A stretch of DNA of 64,000 bases. Source: Ceriagrion tenellum. Lineage: Eukaryota; Arthropoda; Insecta; Odonata; Coenagrionidae. The notes below the pieces were generated by a model. It ran no database searches. It was not told the origin of the DNA and saw only the letters and a list, made by a program, of their open reading frames with translations. The translations under genes were made by a program, and so were the position numbers. Below, one piece after another: positions 1 through 12,089 of this stretch. Each line of letters opens with the position of its first letter. The stretch's first letter is position 1. The DNA is taken from assembly GCA_963169105.1 (NCBI GenBank), contig OY720639.1, forward strand, positions 121,603,117-121,667,116. The letters run 5' to 3'.

Positions 1-1344
1 TCCAAAATGCTCTCCGTGTATGTTAGTCTTGTATAAGATTGAGGTAAATAGAGCTCGCTCTTTTTTTAATTCAACATGAACGTGTACGTTAAAGATAATA
101 CGTTCATGTTCAAATATTTTGTCCGAGACTATTACGTGAGCATATAGTACTAATTACTGGACGCATTGCTCGCACAAATCGTTCCAATCGTTAATTTTTA
201 TTTTCATATTTCGCCTATTTTCGCAAGAGTAACACGCATTTTTCTTAAGTTCAGAGAGTGTCGCCGAAATAAATTCAACCTCATTCTTTCCGTTCACTTT
301 TTTCGCCACATATACTTCTCTATCCCTACCTCTTTAATCATCTGATGTCTTCAAACTGCAGACGAAGAGATAATAAGTGATAATAATAAACTAACCCTGA
401 TTAAGCCTTATAATTATTTCAGGCCTCATCCCGCGGTTCTCATTTGAGATTTGTTTGTATTATTACACAAAAGAGGGGGTAAAAATACCTCCTCGTACTC
501 AGCAACGCATATTGGGGGTAAATGGTTCTCTATTTCTACTATGGTATATTTCTTCTTATACTCTCACTCTTAATTTGTTTCTTCATCTGTATTGCCTGTA
601 CACTGGCTCGAACCACTTCTCCTTCAACAAAATCCTTATAAAGGAGTCCAATAATTCCCCATTACTGGACCGATTAAGTATTTATTTACTATTTTGCATG
701 CGGAAATTCTCTCAACAATCGTTATTCAAAATTTAACGTTTCAAAGCATTTTTTCATTGATAATATCTACGTCTAAACATAAATATAGAGCTAAAATTAA
801 CCCCTTGCATTGAACATTGCTCAAATTCAAAAACATTGCTCCTTCATATCCTTTACAGTCAAGCACAAGGAAAGATCTCATGATATCAAATTTAATATAA
901 ACCGAATTAACAAATATCAAATCGAGCTGAATAAAAACTTAATTGATACCTACTCAAAGGAAAGGAATGGCGCTTTTTAAAAAAAATAGTCAACTCTTTG
1001 GAAAAGAGGTGATAGATTAGAGTAATGTAAACTTCAAATTGTCTCAATGGTTTAATTCATATAATTTGGCTAAATGTCTATTACTCATTCTTTCTAATCA
1101 CATTATGAACGAAATGATATTCGAAGAACCCAGGTAACTGCGATGACCGCCCACATCTACATACTACCTTGCGAGCCGCCACATGGGAGTGTGAAAGGGA
1201 TGTTAAGTCACCAGCCGCGTAAAGAAGTAAGGTTTTGGGTGATGAAATGGTGACCTGCACTATGGGAGTGTATTCAGTGGGGCTCAATTTTACTGTGTCC
1301 ATTTATTGTGCGCAGAAAGAATGAATTTTTTTACCTATCTATTC
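1..1344. other. AT-rich stretch, no gene recognised
   Basis: The sequence is AT-rich and I see no recognisable protein, RNA gene or repeat. The open frames (up to 93 codons) show no family motif. A moderately GC-richer patch at about 1120-1290 lies just downstream, on the minus strand, of the LINE remnant that follows. It could be decayed LINE 3' sequence, but I could not align it to anything. Confidence 0.5.
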
Positions 1345-1685
1345 GGCAATGCATCTCTCTTATTGTATTGCTTCTATCAGACCTAGAGATTTAGTGAGGC
1401 GCCATTGTAATATGCTCTGTGCGCTCCGAAATACACCAGATCTGAATTTCTCAAGCAAGTTAAGCTTAGCGTGTAGCCTCCGAGTCTCTAGGGTCTCCCA
1501 ACTTAATCCCTCTGAAAGTTATGAGTCACTATATACTTAATTGTAGCATCTTTGAACGAAGCGTGCTGTTATTCTCTGAATTGAATTAATTGTTTTGGTT
1601 ACACCTTTATGACCAGTGTCCCAAATGCTCACGAAGTATTCGCGGTGTGGCCTAACCAGAGGATAGAAAGCCTAACCTATGAAGT
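1345..1685 (-). pseudogene. LINE reverse transcriptase C-terminal remnant (type B)
   Basis: Read on the minus strand with a few frame changes and stops, this encodes the region just after the reverse transcriptase domain of a non-LTR retrotransposon. Recognisable pieces in order are LVRPHREY followed by SIWD (family form LVRPxLEYASxVWD), then IQRITARFV (family form VQRRAARFV), then LSWETLETRRLHAKL (family form LGWxSLExRRxxARL). Order and spacing match LINE proteins of the CR1/jockey type. There is no intact frame and no endonuclease, so this is a dead, 5'-truncated copy. The clade is not certain. The remnant at 51.77-52.35 kb covers the same protein region but is a different, better preserved sequence. 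Confidence 0.72.
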
Positions 1686-4600
1686 ATCATATAGCTACGA
1701 TGAGCCATGCGCAGGCAATTAATTCCTATCGAATTCGGCGTTTCCTACATAGATTTTGCGCTGTATGTAGTACTGACATTCAGTACAATTTGTTTCATCC
1801 CCAAAATAAGCGATGATTCTCGTACAATCTATGTATGGAACAGGAAAAATCATCTTACCTGGCTTAATGAGCTAAAATAATTCTTCAATTTTATTGGGAG
1901 TATAATGAGCTAAAATAATTCTTTATCGTTAATCCCAACTTGATAACTGCTGAAATTGAAGTATGAAATTAGGCTGCTTGTGATGTTTTTGAACTAAGGA
2001 CTGCAGCTTAAATGCTTGTTTTCCTTGAAACAGCAGTTTACAGAGTTTGCGAAGAATATACCTACTTGCCGGGTGTTTTCAAAAACAAATCTCATCAAAG
2101 CTAAAGTAAAATTTTCTTTATAATATTTTGTGGGCAAAAATCCTGGTGAAGCCGGTTTCTTAAGTCTATCGACATGTTAGATACATACAAAGTTGTAACT
2201 AGGACAAAATTAAACAGAAATTATGTTATAACTTTAAATTTATCCTGGTCTGTAATCATAAAAAGAGAAGAAAAAAGTCCTCACACAATTTGCTACAGGA
2301 TGGGAAAAGAAGCTCAAAGAATGAAGTTTTGAATTATTATCACATATACATTTTCTTTCCTTACTCCATTTCAAGAGAAATGGATTGAGTCTTCTCTTAA
2401 ACATTAAAATTTTAACTTTTTGTCAAATTTTAAATCATTAAAGCGTTTCTGATTATAATGACTACTTAATTAAATATTTATTATATCTAACAAAAGAACT
2501 GTAGCTAAATGCTTTCTTAAATTGAAAGTAGTTTTTCTTACATTTGACCATAATTTTGTTCTTTTGTTAGTTTATTAAATATGGCATCATTTCGCGTATG
2601 ATATCACAACGGCTTATCTCAACGACAAAAACAAAGGCTCTCTTCTATAGTATACTACATTGAGTGACAAAAATATAGTGCTTGTGTTTCCATTATCTAC
2701 TTCAAACTCATAGGAAAAAAGATGCTCATTTTTTATAGCATCTTCATTGATTCATTTTCCAACAAGTACTCAACCGTTTACAAACAAGCACTATCAATGG
2801 ACTTCTTCTGACAACAAAATGCACTCTCTATGGCGAATAAGCGCACAATATTCAATCAAAAATGTGAAAAACCCCATGAAGTATCAGAACTCATGTCCCA
2901 TGTGGGAAAAGGCTCCTGAGGCATTCAATAGAGGAGAACAATTGTCTGGGACCGCAAAACCGGGCCATACCCAGAATATAACACTTATTTATCAGTGGAG
3001 GATAGTTTTTTTTGCGATATGGACGACGATGGTAGAGTAAAAATTCAACTTTTCCAGAAATGATTTTATTTTTTGTTTTAACTCACTCTTGCATATTCGA
3101 CTTAGTACCAACTCAAATGAGCACACAAGGAAAAAACAATTACAAGATTTTGCATTTGAAAATGGCAAAATTTTTTCGTATTTTACGAGCATTTAGTGTT
3201 TTATCGGATAATATTCCGAGATTATATGTAACGGAAAAGATTCCGATAAAATTTGATATCCCAAAAATAGAAATTTTCCCAGTATTTCTTTAGTCATGCA
3301 TTTACTGCCTTATATTCAGAAGCATAGAAATGAAGATTTTTCTACAAGATCTGACATGAAATGACTGAAAATGTATTTAGTATTCTATTGAGGAAAGAAG
3401 AATAAAGCCTCTACTAATTGATTTAACATGTTTGTATATTTACAACATAGTTTAGTTATTGCCAATTTATGACCTATATGAAATTCTTGCGCTACATCTT
3501 TGCATTTAATGAAGCCAGTAAAATTTTCTTTAATTTATTTTAGGAAAAACATTTTATAATGTCGTACACCTTGCAATGATCGTATATGTTAGGATCGTAA
3601 ACTGAACCACGGTGCAAATTTTCTTACGGATGATCGTTCGTTGTATCGAATATCGTTCCTGTTTGTCACGCAGCTTTGCAATTTCTCGGCGTTATTTGTA
3701 ATATTTTTAATTCAAAACACCTCCAAGTTTAAAATTCTCTTTAAAAAATATAACATTTCCTTGAATGGATCATACAAAGAATGGAGTAGAGACTAAAGGA
3801 ATTAGTACCAATATTTCAAAGCACATTTTACAATGTCACCTGGCAGGAGAGGTTTGTTCAATCGATGCGATTATCCCGAAATATAACAAGACTCCACGCT
3901 TTTGTCCACGAATATAGATGTCTATTTTTTTCCATTAAAATTTTCTACAAAACTAAGAAAACAAATATTAAAAGAGCATACAGGTTGCACCCTTTGGCTA
4001 AATATTCCATTCCAAGCTTAACATTTCACGACAATTGTTTTTCGCTAAAATGATGGATTTGAAAAAAAAATTTCGAGAAATTTTTAAAAACATACTAAGC
4101 ATTCTTGTAATTTGTAGACAACCTTAAGATATCACTATTAAAAAAATATTTTCCATTAATCTGCAACTTGCGCAAAGGTGAGCACTCACTGCAGGGCTCC
4201 CTAAACCGTTCAAATAATAAATGGGTGAGTATTTCATTAAAGCACCTATATATTGCATAAGAAAAAACAAACATGTTTTATTTGCAAGATCCATCCGCAA
4301 GACGTCTTTGCAAATGTCCCAAGCAACACAGTGCTCAATATAATCAATTATTAAATTAAAAAAGTCGGACAAGTTTCTTCTGATTATGAGATACGGTAAC
4401 TGGGTGTTTTAAATAATGGATTACATATCATGAATGATTCGATACCGATGGATCTTTTCCAATGGTAGATATTTGAATAAATCTTCAAACCATAAGTACA
4501 AGAATCAATATTAATGCCTACGTTTATTTACTTATTTAAATTTATTTTAAACATGTATGCGTCCTCTAATATCCTCTGTGCTTATCCTTATGGTTTGACT

Positions 4601-7600
4601 CTTGGCAAATTTTAGTTTTTTAGAGAAAAAATGCAAAATACAACGTCCCAAATATACAGGAATTTTAACCGATATTTTATGCTAAAAATAAATGAAGGAG
4701 AAAACTCCGTCCAATTATATCAGTCTTAGCACATATTTAGGAAGTAGGCTTACCGAATTTCTCCCGAATGCTTTCTCTCTCTGCATTGAGGTCAATAAAT
4801 GTCATTATTTGCGAAACAAATCAAGCTAAAAGCTGATGAAGATAGTTTTCCTTTCCCTCCTGCAAAAGATAAAAAAATATTTAGTCGGTATTTCCTTTAA
4901 TAATAATCCCGGTACTCTATTTTAAATAGTGGTACCGTTTACAAAATTAACGTGTTTTGGAAGTGAGAGTTGTACACCAGCAAACAGTTAATAGCGCAAC
5001 TATTCTGAATTAAAACTCTCTCTCCTAATGAGACAAGGGTAATTTTTGGTTCGCAAATGAAAAGATGGGCCAAAGCATATCACAATCTATTGCGCCAAGT
5101 GCTATATTGTAGAAACCACGCCTGCTTACACCTGTTATACATTGCCCATTTATGCATATTTTGACGTGTTAATCACTATGAACAGTCAAATGTGAAGTCA
5201 AATTATTACGTTACATATTGCATATATTGAGTGACTCACGACTGACGTCACGGAGAAACAAAAAATTTAAAAAGCTGCGTCTCAAAGCTTTAGTAGACAT
5301 TTTTACCTATTCCAAAGTTTGCATTTAATTTAAATTTATTTATATATTTTACTATATTTAATTGGATTAATCAAAGCCGCATAAAATGATGTATATGATT
5401 GATATTGACTTATTATTCATACAAACAAGAAATTATCCCATAGAAATGTCTCATTGTTTCGCTAGCGATACAATTATTCCATGAAAAAAGTCGTAGAAAA
5501 ATTATTTCCATGCTTCTTGGTCGAATTCTAGGAATCCAGGGTATTGCAAGGGAAAGTGTACCGGACCAACGAGTAAAAGATCTAAATTAATTTTGGAAAC
5601 GAGAATTTCTTTATCCTGTATATATTTGTGTTGCATTTATTACCACAATTCTTTGATCAGGATGAATGTTTTGAAATGAGAGAGATGGGTACTTTTTAAT
5701 CATGCGAATTTAATTGTACCATCATTATAATTCATAGTCCGCATAATTTGATGCATAATGAAATGAGAGAACTCACTGACATGCTATTTTCCAATGGTTT
5801 AAAACATCGATGCGTATGACCTATGACCTCTAGCATGAACTCATTAGCATGAATTAGCATTATTAAAAGTAGGTTTGAAAATGTTTTCCTTGCGTTTTTA
5901 AATGGGCATTAAATAAACATTGACGGAAATATTTTATCAATGAAAGTCATAAGTGGTATGGTTAATTTCAAATAGTTTTTGTACATGCGAAAAACGCTAA
6001 AAAAGAGAACGCTTACGTATTAAGATTTAAATTGAATATTTCAACGAATTTTACGACAGAATGAAATCAGTGTTCTAAAAGGTAGTAAAATCTACTTCTC
6101 ACTGCATATGCAGCTGAAGCTATTGAGTAATAGGTTTAATATTTATGCAAATAATAAGGTTGGCTTGCTTTTATCAGTTTAAAATATTTTAAATGAAAAA
6201 TATATCGTTTTCCGCAGCTTTAATGATGTAAACAACGGTTAAATACAAATTTTACGTTAGAAAAAGTGGCATAAAACAATGCAAGTTCGAAGAAAAACGA
6301 TGTTGCCCTTTATAATATAAAAAAGGTATTTTTACAGATCTAAAGATAATGATCAATTTGATTGACTAATTGGAAGAAACTTTTGGCCAAGTTTTTTCGA
6401 AATTATTCTGTATACACTCGCTTCGATTCAAAAAACAGCGCGTAAAAAATCCCTCATAACATTCCGTTGCTTGATTTTATAGAGACTCTGGTAGAAATTA
6501 GACTAGACATCGAGCCAGCAATAATTCTGAAGAAGGCCTATTCAGTTCGATATCATTCATGTAGCTGGAATTGATTCAGGCATTAAATTGCGGTAAGAGT
6601 GAAAAATACGGAATTTAAAATTATGAAACATGGTGGACCAAGAAAAGGTAAATTTCCAGTAAAAACACTAATGAAAATCAAGTAGGAACGTATATATTCT
6701 TCACACTATACGTATATTTACATTTAACGTGTATAAATGTATTATTTACACATCATGAAAAAGCTGCGAAAAGAAAGAAGAAAATTACTCGATCCACATA
6801 AAAATTATCAGTAAGTAATAAATCGCTGGTAAAAGGGTTTGAATTGATAGAAGTGAAAAACGTATCAATCATGTGTTCGAATCCAGTAACAGTAGTTGCT
6901 CTGCCCTTCTAAAGAGGATTGGCCATAATCAGGGGGGAATTACAGATAATTCAATTCCCAAGAATTGGAGAGAGGCCACGAATTTCCAATAAAAAAGCCA
7001 GCATTAAGTTCTCCACAGGTTCAATAGAGGATTAGTAACGGGACGAGCTATGGAAAATACCGCTTCCTAAAACAAACCTCCATAAAACTGCAGATGTATG
7101 CATTTAAAGAAATATATTTAGTCAGTGCATGTCGTTGGTTTTCATGTAATTGAAAAAACAAGAATTATCTCTTGATAAATAAAATAAAAACCAAATATAC
7201 ATTGCTTTCATTCAATTTCAAAAGAAAATACCTTAACCCTTTGAGCTTAGCGGGCTCTCCGCATTTAAAATGGAGCTCCCGTCGGGGATTCACAATTTTT
7301 CGATCATTCATAAAAATCTTCAGTTACAAAACACACGTTTCCTGCGAAAGGAAACACATATTGGTAAAATTTTTAAAAAGGAACGTAAACTTAGAGGAAT
7401 AAAAAATAGAGGTGAAAAAATTGCGAGAGTTTTTACTCACATATTTCTGAATAGCTGTATAAAATTTTGAAATTTCCATTGCCTGAATCCAACAGCCCCA
7501 CAAAAGTATTAAGTATATATATAATGTTTAGATATATAACGGCCTTTTTAAAGGGAAAATGATGGCTAAAATTTCTGTGTTTAGCTCGCATAAAAATTCT

Positions 7601-7951
7601 TTCCCGTCGGATTTTCTTTTTGTACCCTTAATAGTGTAACAGTATCGCTATTTACCCCTAAACAATTATAGTTACACATAAAAGAGCTATAGTGCACGTA
7701 AAATTGGAATTGATGCAAGTTGACTGCACGAAATGACATCATCATCGGAATCATGTATGCACAGTTGTAAAAATTATAACCGTAGATCTGTCCCAATTGG
7801 TTTCTTATGTCATACAGCACAGATATAAAATCGCTCCTCGTGCATCAAAGTTTCAGTCACAAAATTTGAAATTCTAAGATAGGCCCGTGCAATTTAAAAC
7901 TTAATTGATAAAAAGACTACAATAACCTCACAATTCCACCGCAATCCCACC
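1686..7951. other. AT-rich stretch, no gene recognised
   Basis: More than 6 kb of AT-rich sequence in which I recognise no gene, RNA or full mobile element. Small items only: a 38-bp-period direct repeat at 1865-1923, and a one-sided piggyBac-like terminus (TTAA followed by CCCTTTGAG) at 7233-7245 for which I found no partner. The longest open frame is about 97 codons and resembles nothing. Confidence 0.5.
1865..1923. repeat. Direct repeat, 21 bp, period 38
   Basis: The unit beginning taatgagctaaaataattct occurs at 1865 and again at 1903. The two copies are identical over about 21 bases. This is probably local slippage; no function is implied. Confidence 0.7.
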
Positions 7952-8580
7952 GGATATTATGCGAAGAAGAACCTTACTCGAGAAAGCATTCATAGTGAAA
8001 TGATGGTTACCACCAATAAGGGAGACTTATCTTCCAGGGACGGATAAAATGCAACGGATATCAAGCAAAGAAGAGCTCAAGCGTTTATGGTGAAAAAGTA
8101 TCTGCTTGTTTCAAGAAAGATTGTACATAAAAAGGGGAAAAGTAAGTGAAAACATTTGTGAGAAGCGTGGCACTCTATGGATCGGAAGTATGGATCATAG
8201 GGAAAACAGGCCATAAATGATTAACTTCTGAAACTTTGTGCTTGAGGAGTATACTGAAGATCAAATGGGCAAATATAATAACAAAAGTAGTATATGGAAG
8301 AGTACAAAAGAAAAAGATCACATGGAACACTATACAGAAATGAAGTACTATATAGAATGGGCACACCTTATAAAATTATATAAAATCATGTCAATAATGA
8401 AATTATAGTCATAATTATCACAAACCTACAGAGCCCTCAGGCACAGAGGAAGAATCAGTGATAAAAACACAGACCAAATAAAGAGGAAAGTACATATGAA
8501 GAAATACCATGGTGTAAGGAAACAACATATGCAAGGATGGGTTCAACCAACCCTAGGGTTTAACGGCCAATGATGATGAC
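7952..8580 (+). pseudogene. LINE family A 3' fragment, copy 1
   Basis: This is a 5'-truncated LINE. Plus-strand frames give DIMRRRTLLEKAF near 7952 (family form DIxRRIAxAKxAF), then KTFVRSVALYGSEVWIIG at about 8140-8200, the conserved VALYGSExWTIG block after the reverse transcriptase. Several frame changes and stops follow. The 3' end at about 8525-8580 carries a degenerate form of the family tail, with CAACCAACCCTAGGGTTTAA followed by CGGCCAATGA. A second 3' end of the same family follows immediately, so two copies lie head to tail. No catalytic domain remains. Confidence 0.75.
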
Positions 8581-9025
8581 CCACCAGGAAGCATCCTAGA
8601 ACAGCGCTAAGATATTTGGCTCAGTCAAACAATGATGGCCATTTGGAAGCTTTGAAAAAAAATTTGGACTTTGAAAAAAAAAGAAATAGATATTTCAAGA
8701 TTTTGCACTAGAGGTGGATACAGATAATAAAATTGTAGAATAAGATTCCGAACGAGGAAAACAACGAAGAAAATAATGGGAGAAATTATTTCAAGAACTA
8801 CCAGGACAACAAGATCCAGATAGATAGGCCACACGTTCAGACTCAACGAGTTGGGAAGGAGTACAAGAGGTGAGCTCCAGGAAGCTTGAGGGACAAATAT
8901 TAATATAAACTAAAACAGATCATGCTTATGAAGGGTTTAAGGGATATGAAGAGATTTTAAGGCGATAGGATTGAATGGAGAGCTGCAGTCAACCAATCTC
9001 AATTTAGCTCAGATTGCAAAACTAA
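8581..9025 (+). pseudogene. LINE family A 3' fragment, copy 2
   Basis: A second, more decayed 3' end directly downstream of copy 1. The block TTRTRSRxIGHTFR at about 8790-8840 corresponds to RRTRWIGHTPR in the better copy at 16.0-16.5 kb. The fragment ends with GAGCTGCAGTCAACCAATCT at about 8970-8995, matching the family 3' tail. Frames are broken throughout. Confidence 0.65.
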
Positions 9026-9258
9026 AGGTGGTGATTCAGTGCTTGCTATATTTCCCCTTCCCAGCACATAATTAGGCACACAATTCATCTGCTCCAGATA
9101 GAGCTTACGTGAAACATTTTGGCTACTGGGATTCAAAAACTGAATATTTTACGTCTTCATTTGCATTTTCCTTTTTTTGCCTTCTCCTCCACATTCTCTC
9201 TGTCGGTTTCCTGTATCAAACTCTGTAACCCGAGTTTGAAACGTAAAATCTAAGAAAC

Positions 9259-9500
9259 AAGAAAAGCTCTATCCATTTCAAGATGAAAAACAATTGTAAC
9301 TTTCAATACAAAATTTTTTATCTTTGCCGACCATGGTTTCAGCACCTAGTGCCTTGATAATGGCACTAGGTGCTGAAATCATGGTCGGCAAAGATTAAAA
9401 ATTCTGTATTGAAAGTTACAATTGTTTTTCATTTTTAAATGGATATATATCGCTTCCACAAAGTTGAGCCTGATACGCTTATATATATAAGAAAAGCTCT
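9259..9500. mobile_element. Small inverted-repeat Penelope-like insertion, 218 bp
   Basis: An insertion at 9271-9488 is flanked by a perfect 12-bp direct repeat, aagaaaagctct (9259-9270 and 9489-9500), read as the target duplication. It starts with a near-perfect inverted repeat: arms 9271-9353 and 9362-9444, 83 bp each, around the 8-nt loop ttgataat. A 44-bp tail (9445-9488) contains CTTCCACAAAGTTGAGCCTG. The same plan recurs at 27.85 and 63.76 kb and, with coding sequence, at 46.8-48.25 kb. Each arm shows the stem-GAAA feature of PLE terminal repeats (GTGCTGAAA). Assignment to PLEs is by similarity of architecture; no protein is encoded here. Confidence 0.8.
9350..9390 (+). ncRNA. Hammerhead-ribozyme-like motif (degenerate)
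   Basis: In order: TGCC, TTGATAA (core CUGAUGA with two changes), one unpaired T, GGCAC-TAG-GTGCT as stem II, GAA, ATCATGGT as a nearly self-complementary stem III (ACCATGGT in the opposite arm), C at the cleavage position, then GGCA, which pairs with the opening TGCC. The order fits a hammerhead with a minimal stem III, as known in PLEs. Core substitutions make activity of this copy doubtful. Confidence 0.45.
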
Positions 9501-12089
9501 TTCCGCCTTTTAGTAATCAAATTAAAGCTTATAACTGCGAAGCCCACTCCACTGAACGAATGGAGTAATATTTACGAAACTATATAAGTGAGCAAAAGTT
9601 CCTGCATTTACTTCTTAGCTAAAGGCATGGCAAGTACTCATATGAAGATAAACGCTCAAAATTTTATCATATTCGCTATAATGAAACAATTTACAGACTT
9701 TCTAAACTGCATCCCTGCGTAAATCGATAATTGCATCTGTTTAGATCTATACTTCAAAATTATGACTCAAATATGGTCATCAGATTAGTATGACCAGTAT
9801 ATCAGATATGACTAGTATATCCGATTTAAATGACCAAATAGTTTTATAACTTTTTTATTCAGGGAAAAACATACCCCAAAGAGGTTGAAATTCACCTGGA
9901 TGAGAAAATTATTCCTGCTCACCGCTGCCATATCCGAGGATCGTTCGATGCTCCCGTTGCCGCCGTTAGTCGCTCAGGCCTGAAACGGGGCCACCATGCC
10001 CCTATGAGCTTCAACCGTAGGCCAAGCTCGCTGTAGCAAAAATCTGTTTATTTCCAGTTCCGTCAGTCGTGAGCCATTGAAGGGTTGACTATAAAATTGT
10101 GAGAGAAAATTTCACAAACGATTTAGTACCTCGAAGGAAACCATTCTTGTAATGTGTTTCCTCATGTATTTTTCTCGGATACGGAGATGAAGATGATTCA
10201 AAAGGTTATTAAAATTTTTTCCGGGATACCGACGACAAAAGCAGTGACGGAAGTATCGTTACTTACCTTGTGTCTTTTAATATTTTAATAATACCCTTGA
10301 AGGCTTAAATAAATACAAGCTAGAATAGAGAGTGTACTCTTAAAGTTTGTGATAGTGTAACATCTTCTCGGAGAAGAGGCTAATTCTGAATCCAAGACTA
10401 TTACAGTCCCTTGAAAAACTAACCATAACCATTTTTTCATAATAAATACTTCTAAAACTATGAAGAAGACACAAATAAAGCCGCTGAATTCAATGACAAT
10501 GTCTTCTTTAACTCTACTATAGAAAGCTCCAAGCATTCAACTTAGATTTGGGAAACTTACGAAAAAGCCTGTTGCTGGGGTAAGGCATGAATTTTAAAGG
10601 AAAATATGTCACATTCGGTAGCGAGGCTATAAAATTTTCTCTACTGACAAGACCTAGTGAGGGGAACATCAAACATGGAAATATACGTTTGGGAGAATAA
10701 CACGGCGCGAACGTAGAGGCACAGAAGTATTTACCACATCTCGAGTAGGTACAGTTCTATAAATTGAAAATTCGAAAAGAGGGTTTGAAACGCCATCAGG
10801 TGTCGGAAAATTTGCAATAATTTAGTACATCGGCAGCAAAGACGTTTTTGTTGTAAGATTGTGAATTTTATTTTGTATGAAGGGAGGAAGTTTTGATTGT
10901 CTTCAGTTATTTCTTTTCCATTATGCATAGCGTCATACCAGGAAGCAATATTAATCCCAGGAGCTTTCAAGAATTTAACGCATGAAGCGGACGGTTCTCT
11001 AAAAGAGGATCAGGGTCATGGTGAGTTATTCCCTTTGTGGGAAAAAACATGTGAAACATTTGCAGGGCTGCATTAAAGCGAGTAGAATTTTATCAAGTGA
11101 AAATTAGGAATGTTCTCGGGTAAAAAAGCCACAGAGAGATGTTACTGCGCTCAGGAAATTCCACATATGAAATGCGCCGCGAACATAAAGGACTGCAGAC
11201 ACAGAGAATTATTGCAGGAAATTAATGTTATATAAAATAAAGCCAGAATTACGCTTCGTTAACATGTGATCCCAGCGCACAGTGAAGATTTCATAGCTGA
11301 TGTAATGCTGAACACAGGACTCCGCTGGCATAAACTCGGACAACTCGTTTAAATTATTTGAAAAGTAGTTATTACGCCCAAGATATTAATGGTTCAAGTA
11401 TAGATTTGTAAGTTTTAGTTTTTGTTACCATTTTCATACAATTTATTTCTGAAGATCTTATCTTTCAGGGCACATGATACGCTGTTGTCCTAGTCTATTT
11501 TTTGTTTTACTCACTGTAGTTTTTATTAGTGTTGTACATATTTGTATGTTATTTGTAGTATGAATATGAAGTAGTATTTTATACATTTATCTATACCTAT
11601 ATATTTTCAGTCTTTGTAGTTTGTTTTCACTCATTGTGGCGAATCATGGCTTATTTTACTCGAAAATACGTTAGTTCTCACACTATTTCAATAATTCCAT
11701 CATTGCATACTAATTTATATCTCCCAGGCTATGTAGCTCATGTTAAAGTTTTAGTTTTACCACTAGATATCTCCATATTGTATTTTTATCTGCTATTAAA
11801 TTAACGTTGTATAATACACACTGTTGATCAACCTGAGTACATGTAAACAGCATGACACAAAGTATTTTTAAAAGGTCATGAAGTAATTTAGATCCACTCG
11901 TGTCTTATACACTGTCTACTGGTCGATTCATTATCAGGAATAGAAGTGCGTGGAGGGAAACAAGCAGATGAAAATTCGTTGAAGAAACAACTTTAGCAAT
12001 AAAAGGAGATCTAGCGAAGAAGATACGGTGGAAATGCTGAACTTCAAGTATAAGACTATGCAGAAATACAACTTCAACAATTCAATCCT
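9501..12089. other. AT-rich stretch, no gene recognised
   Basis: No recognisable gene or element. A degenerate 18-bp tandem (atgaccagtatatcagat, then atgactagtatatccgat) lies at about 9790-9827. A GC-richer patch lies at about 9890-10090 but carries no convincing open frame. Confidence 0.45.

Noticed and set aside
7233..7245. piggyBac-like terminus TTAA-CCCTTTGAG
   Set aside because: No matching inverted end with TTAA found downstream or upstream; a single short match is not enough.
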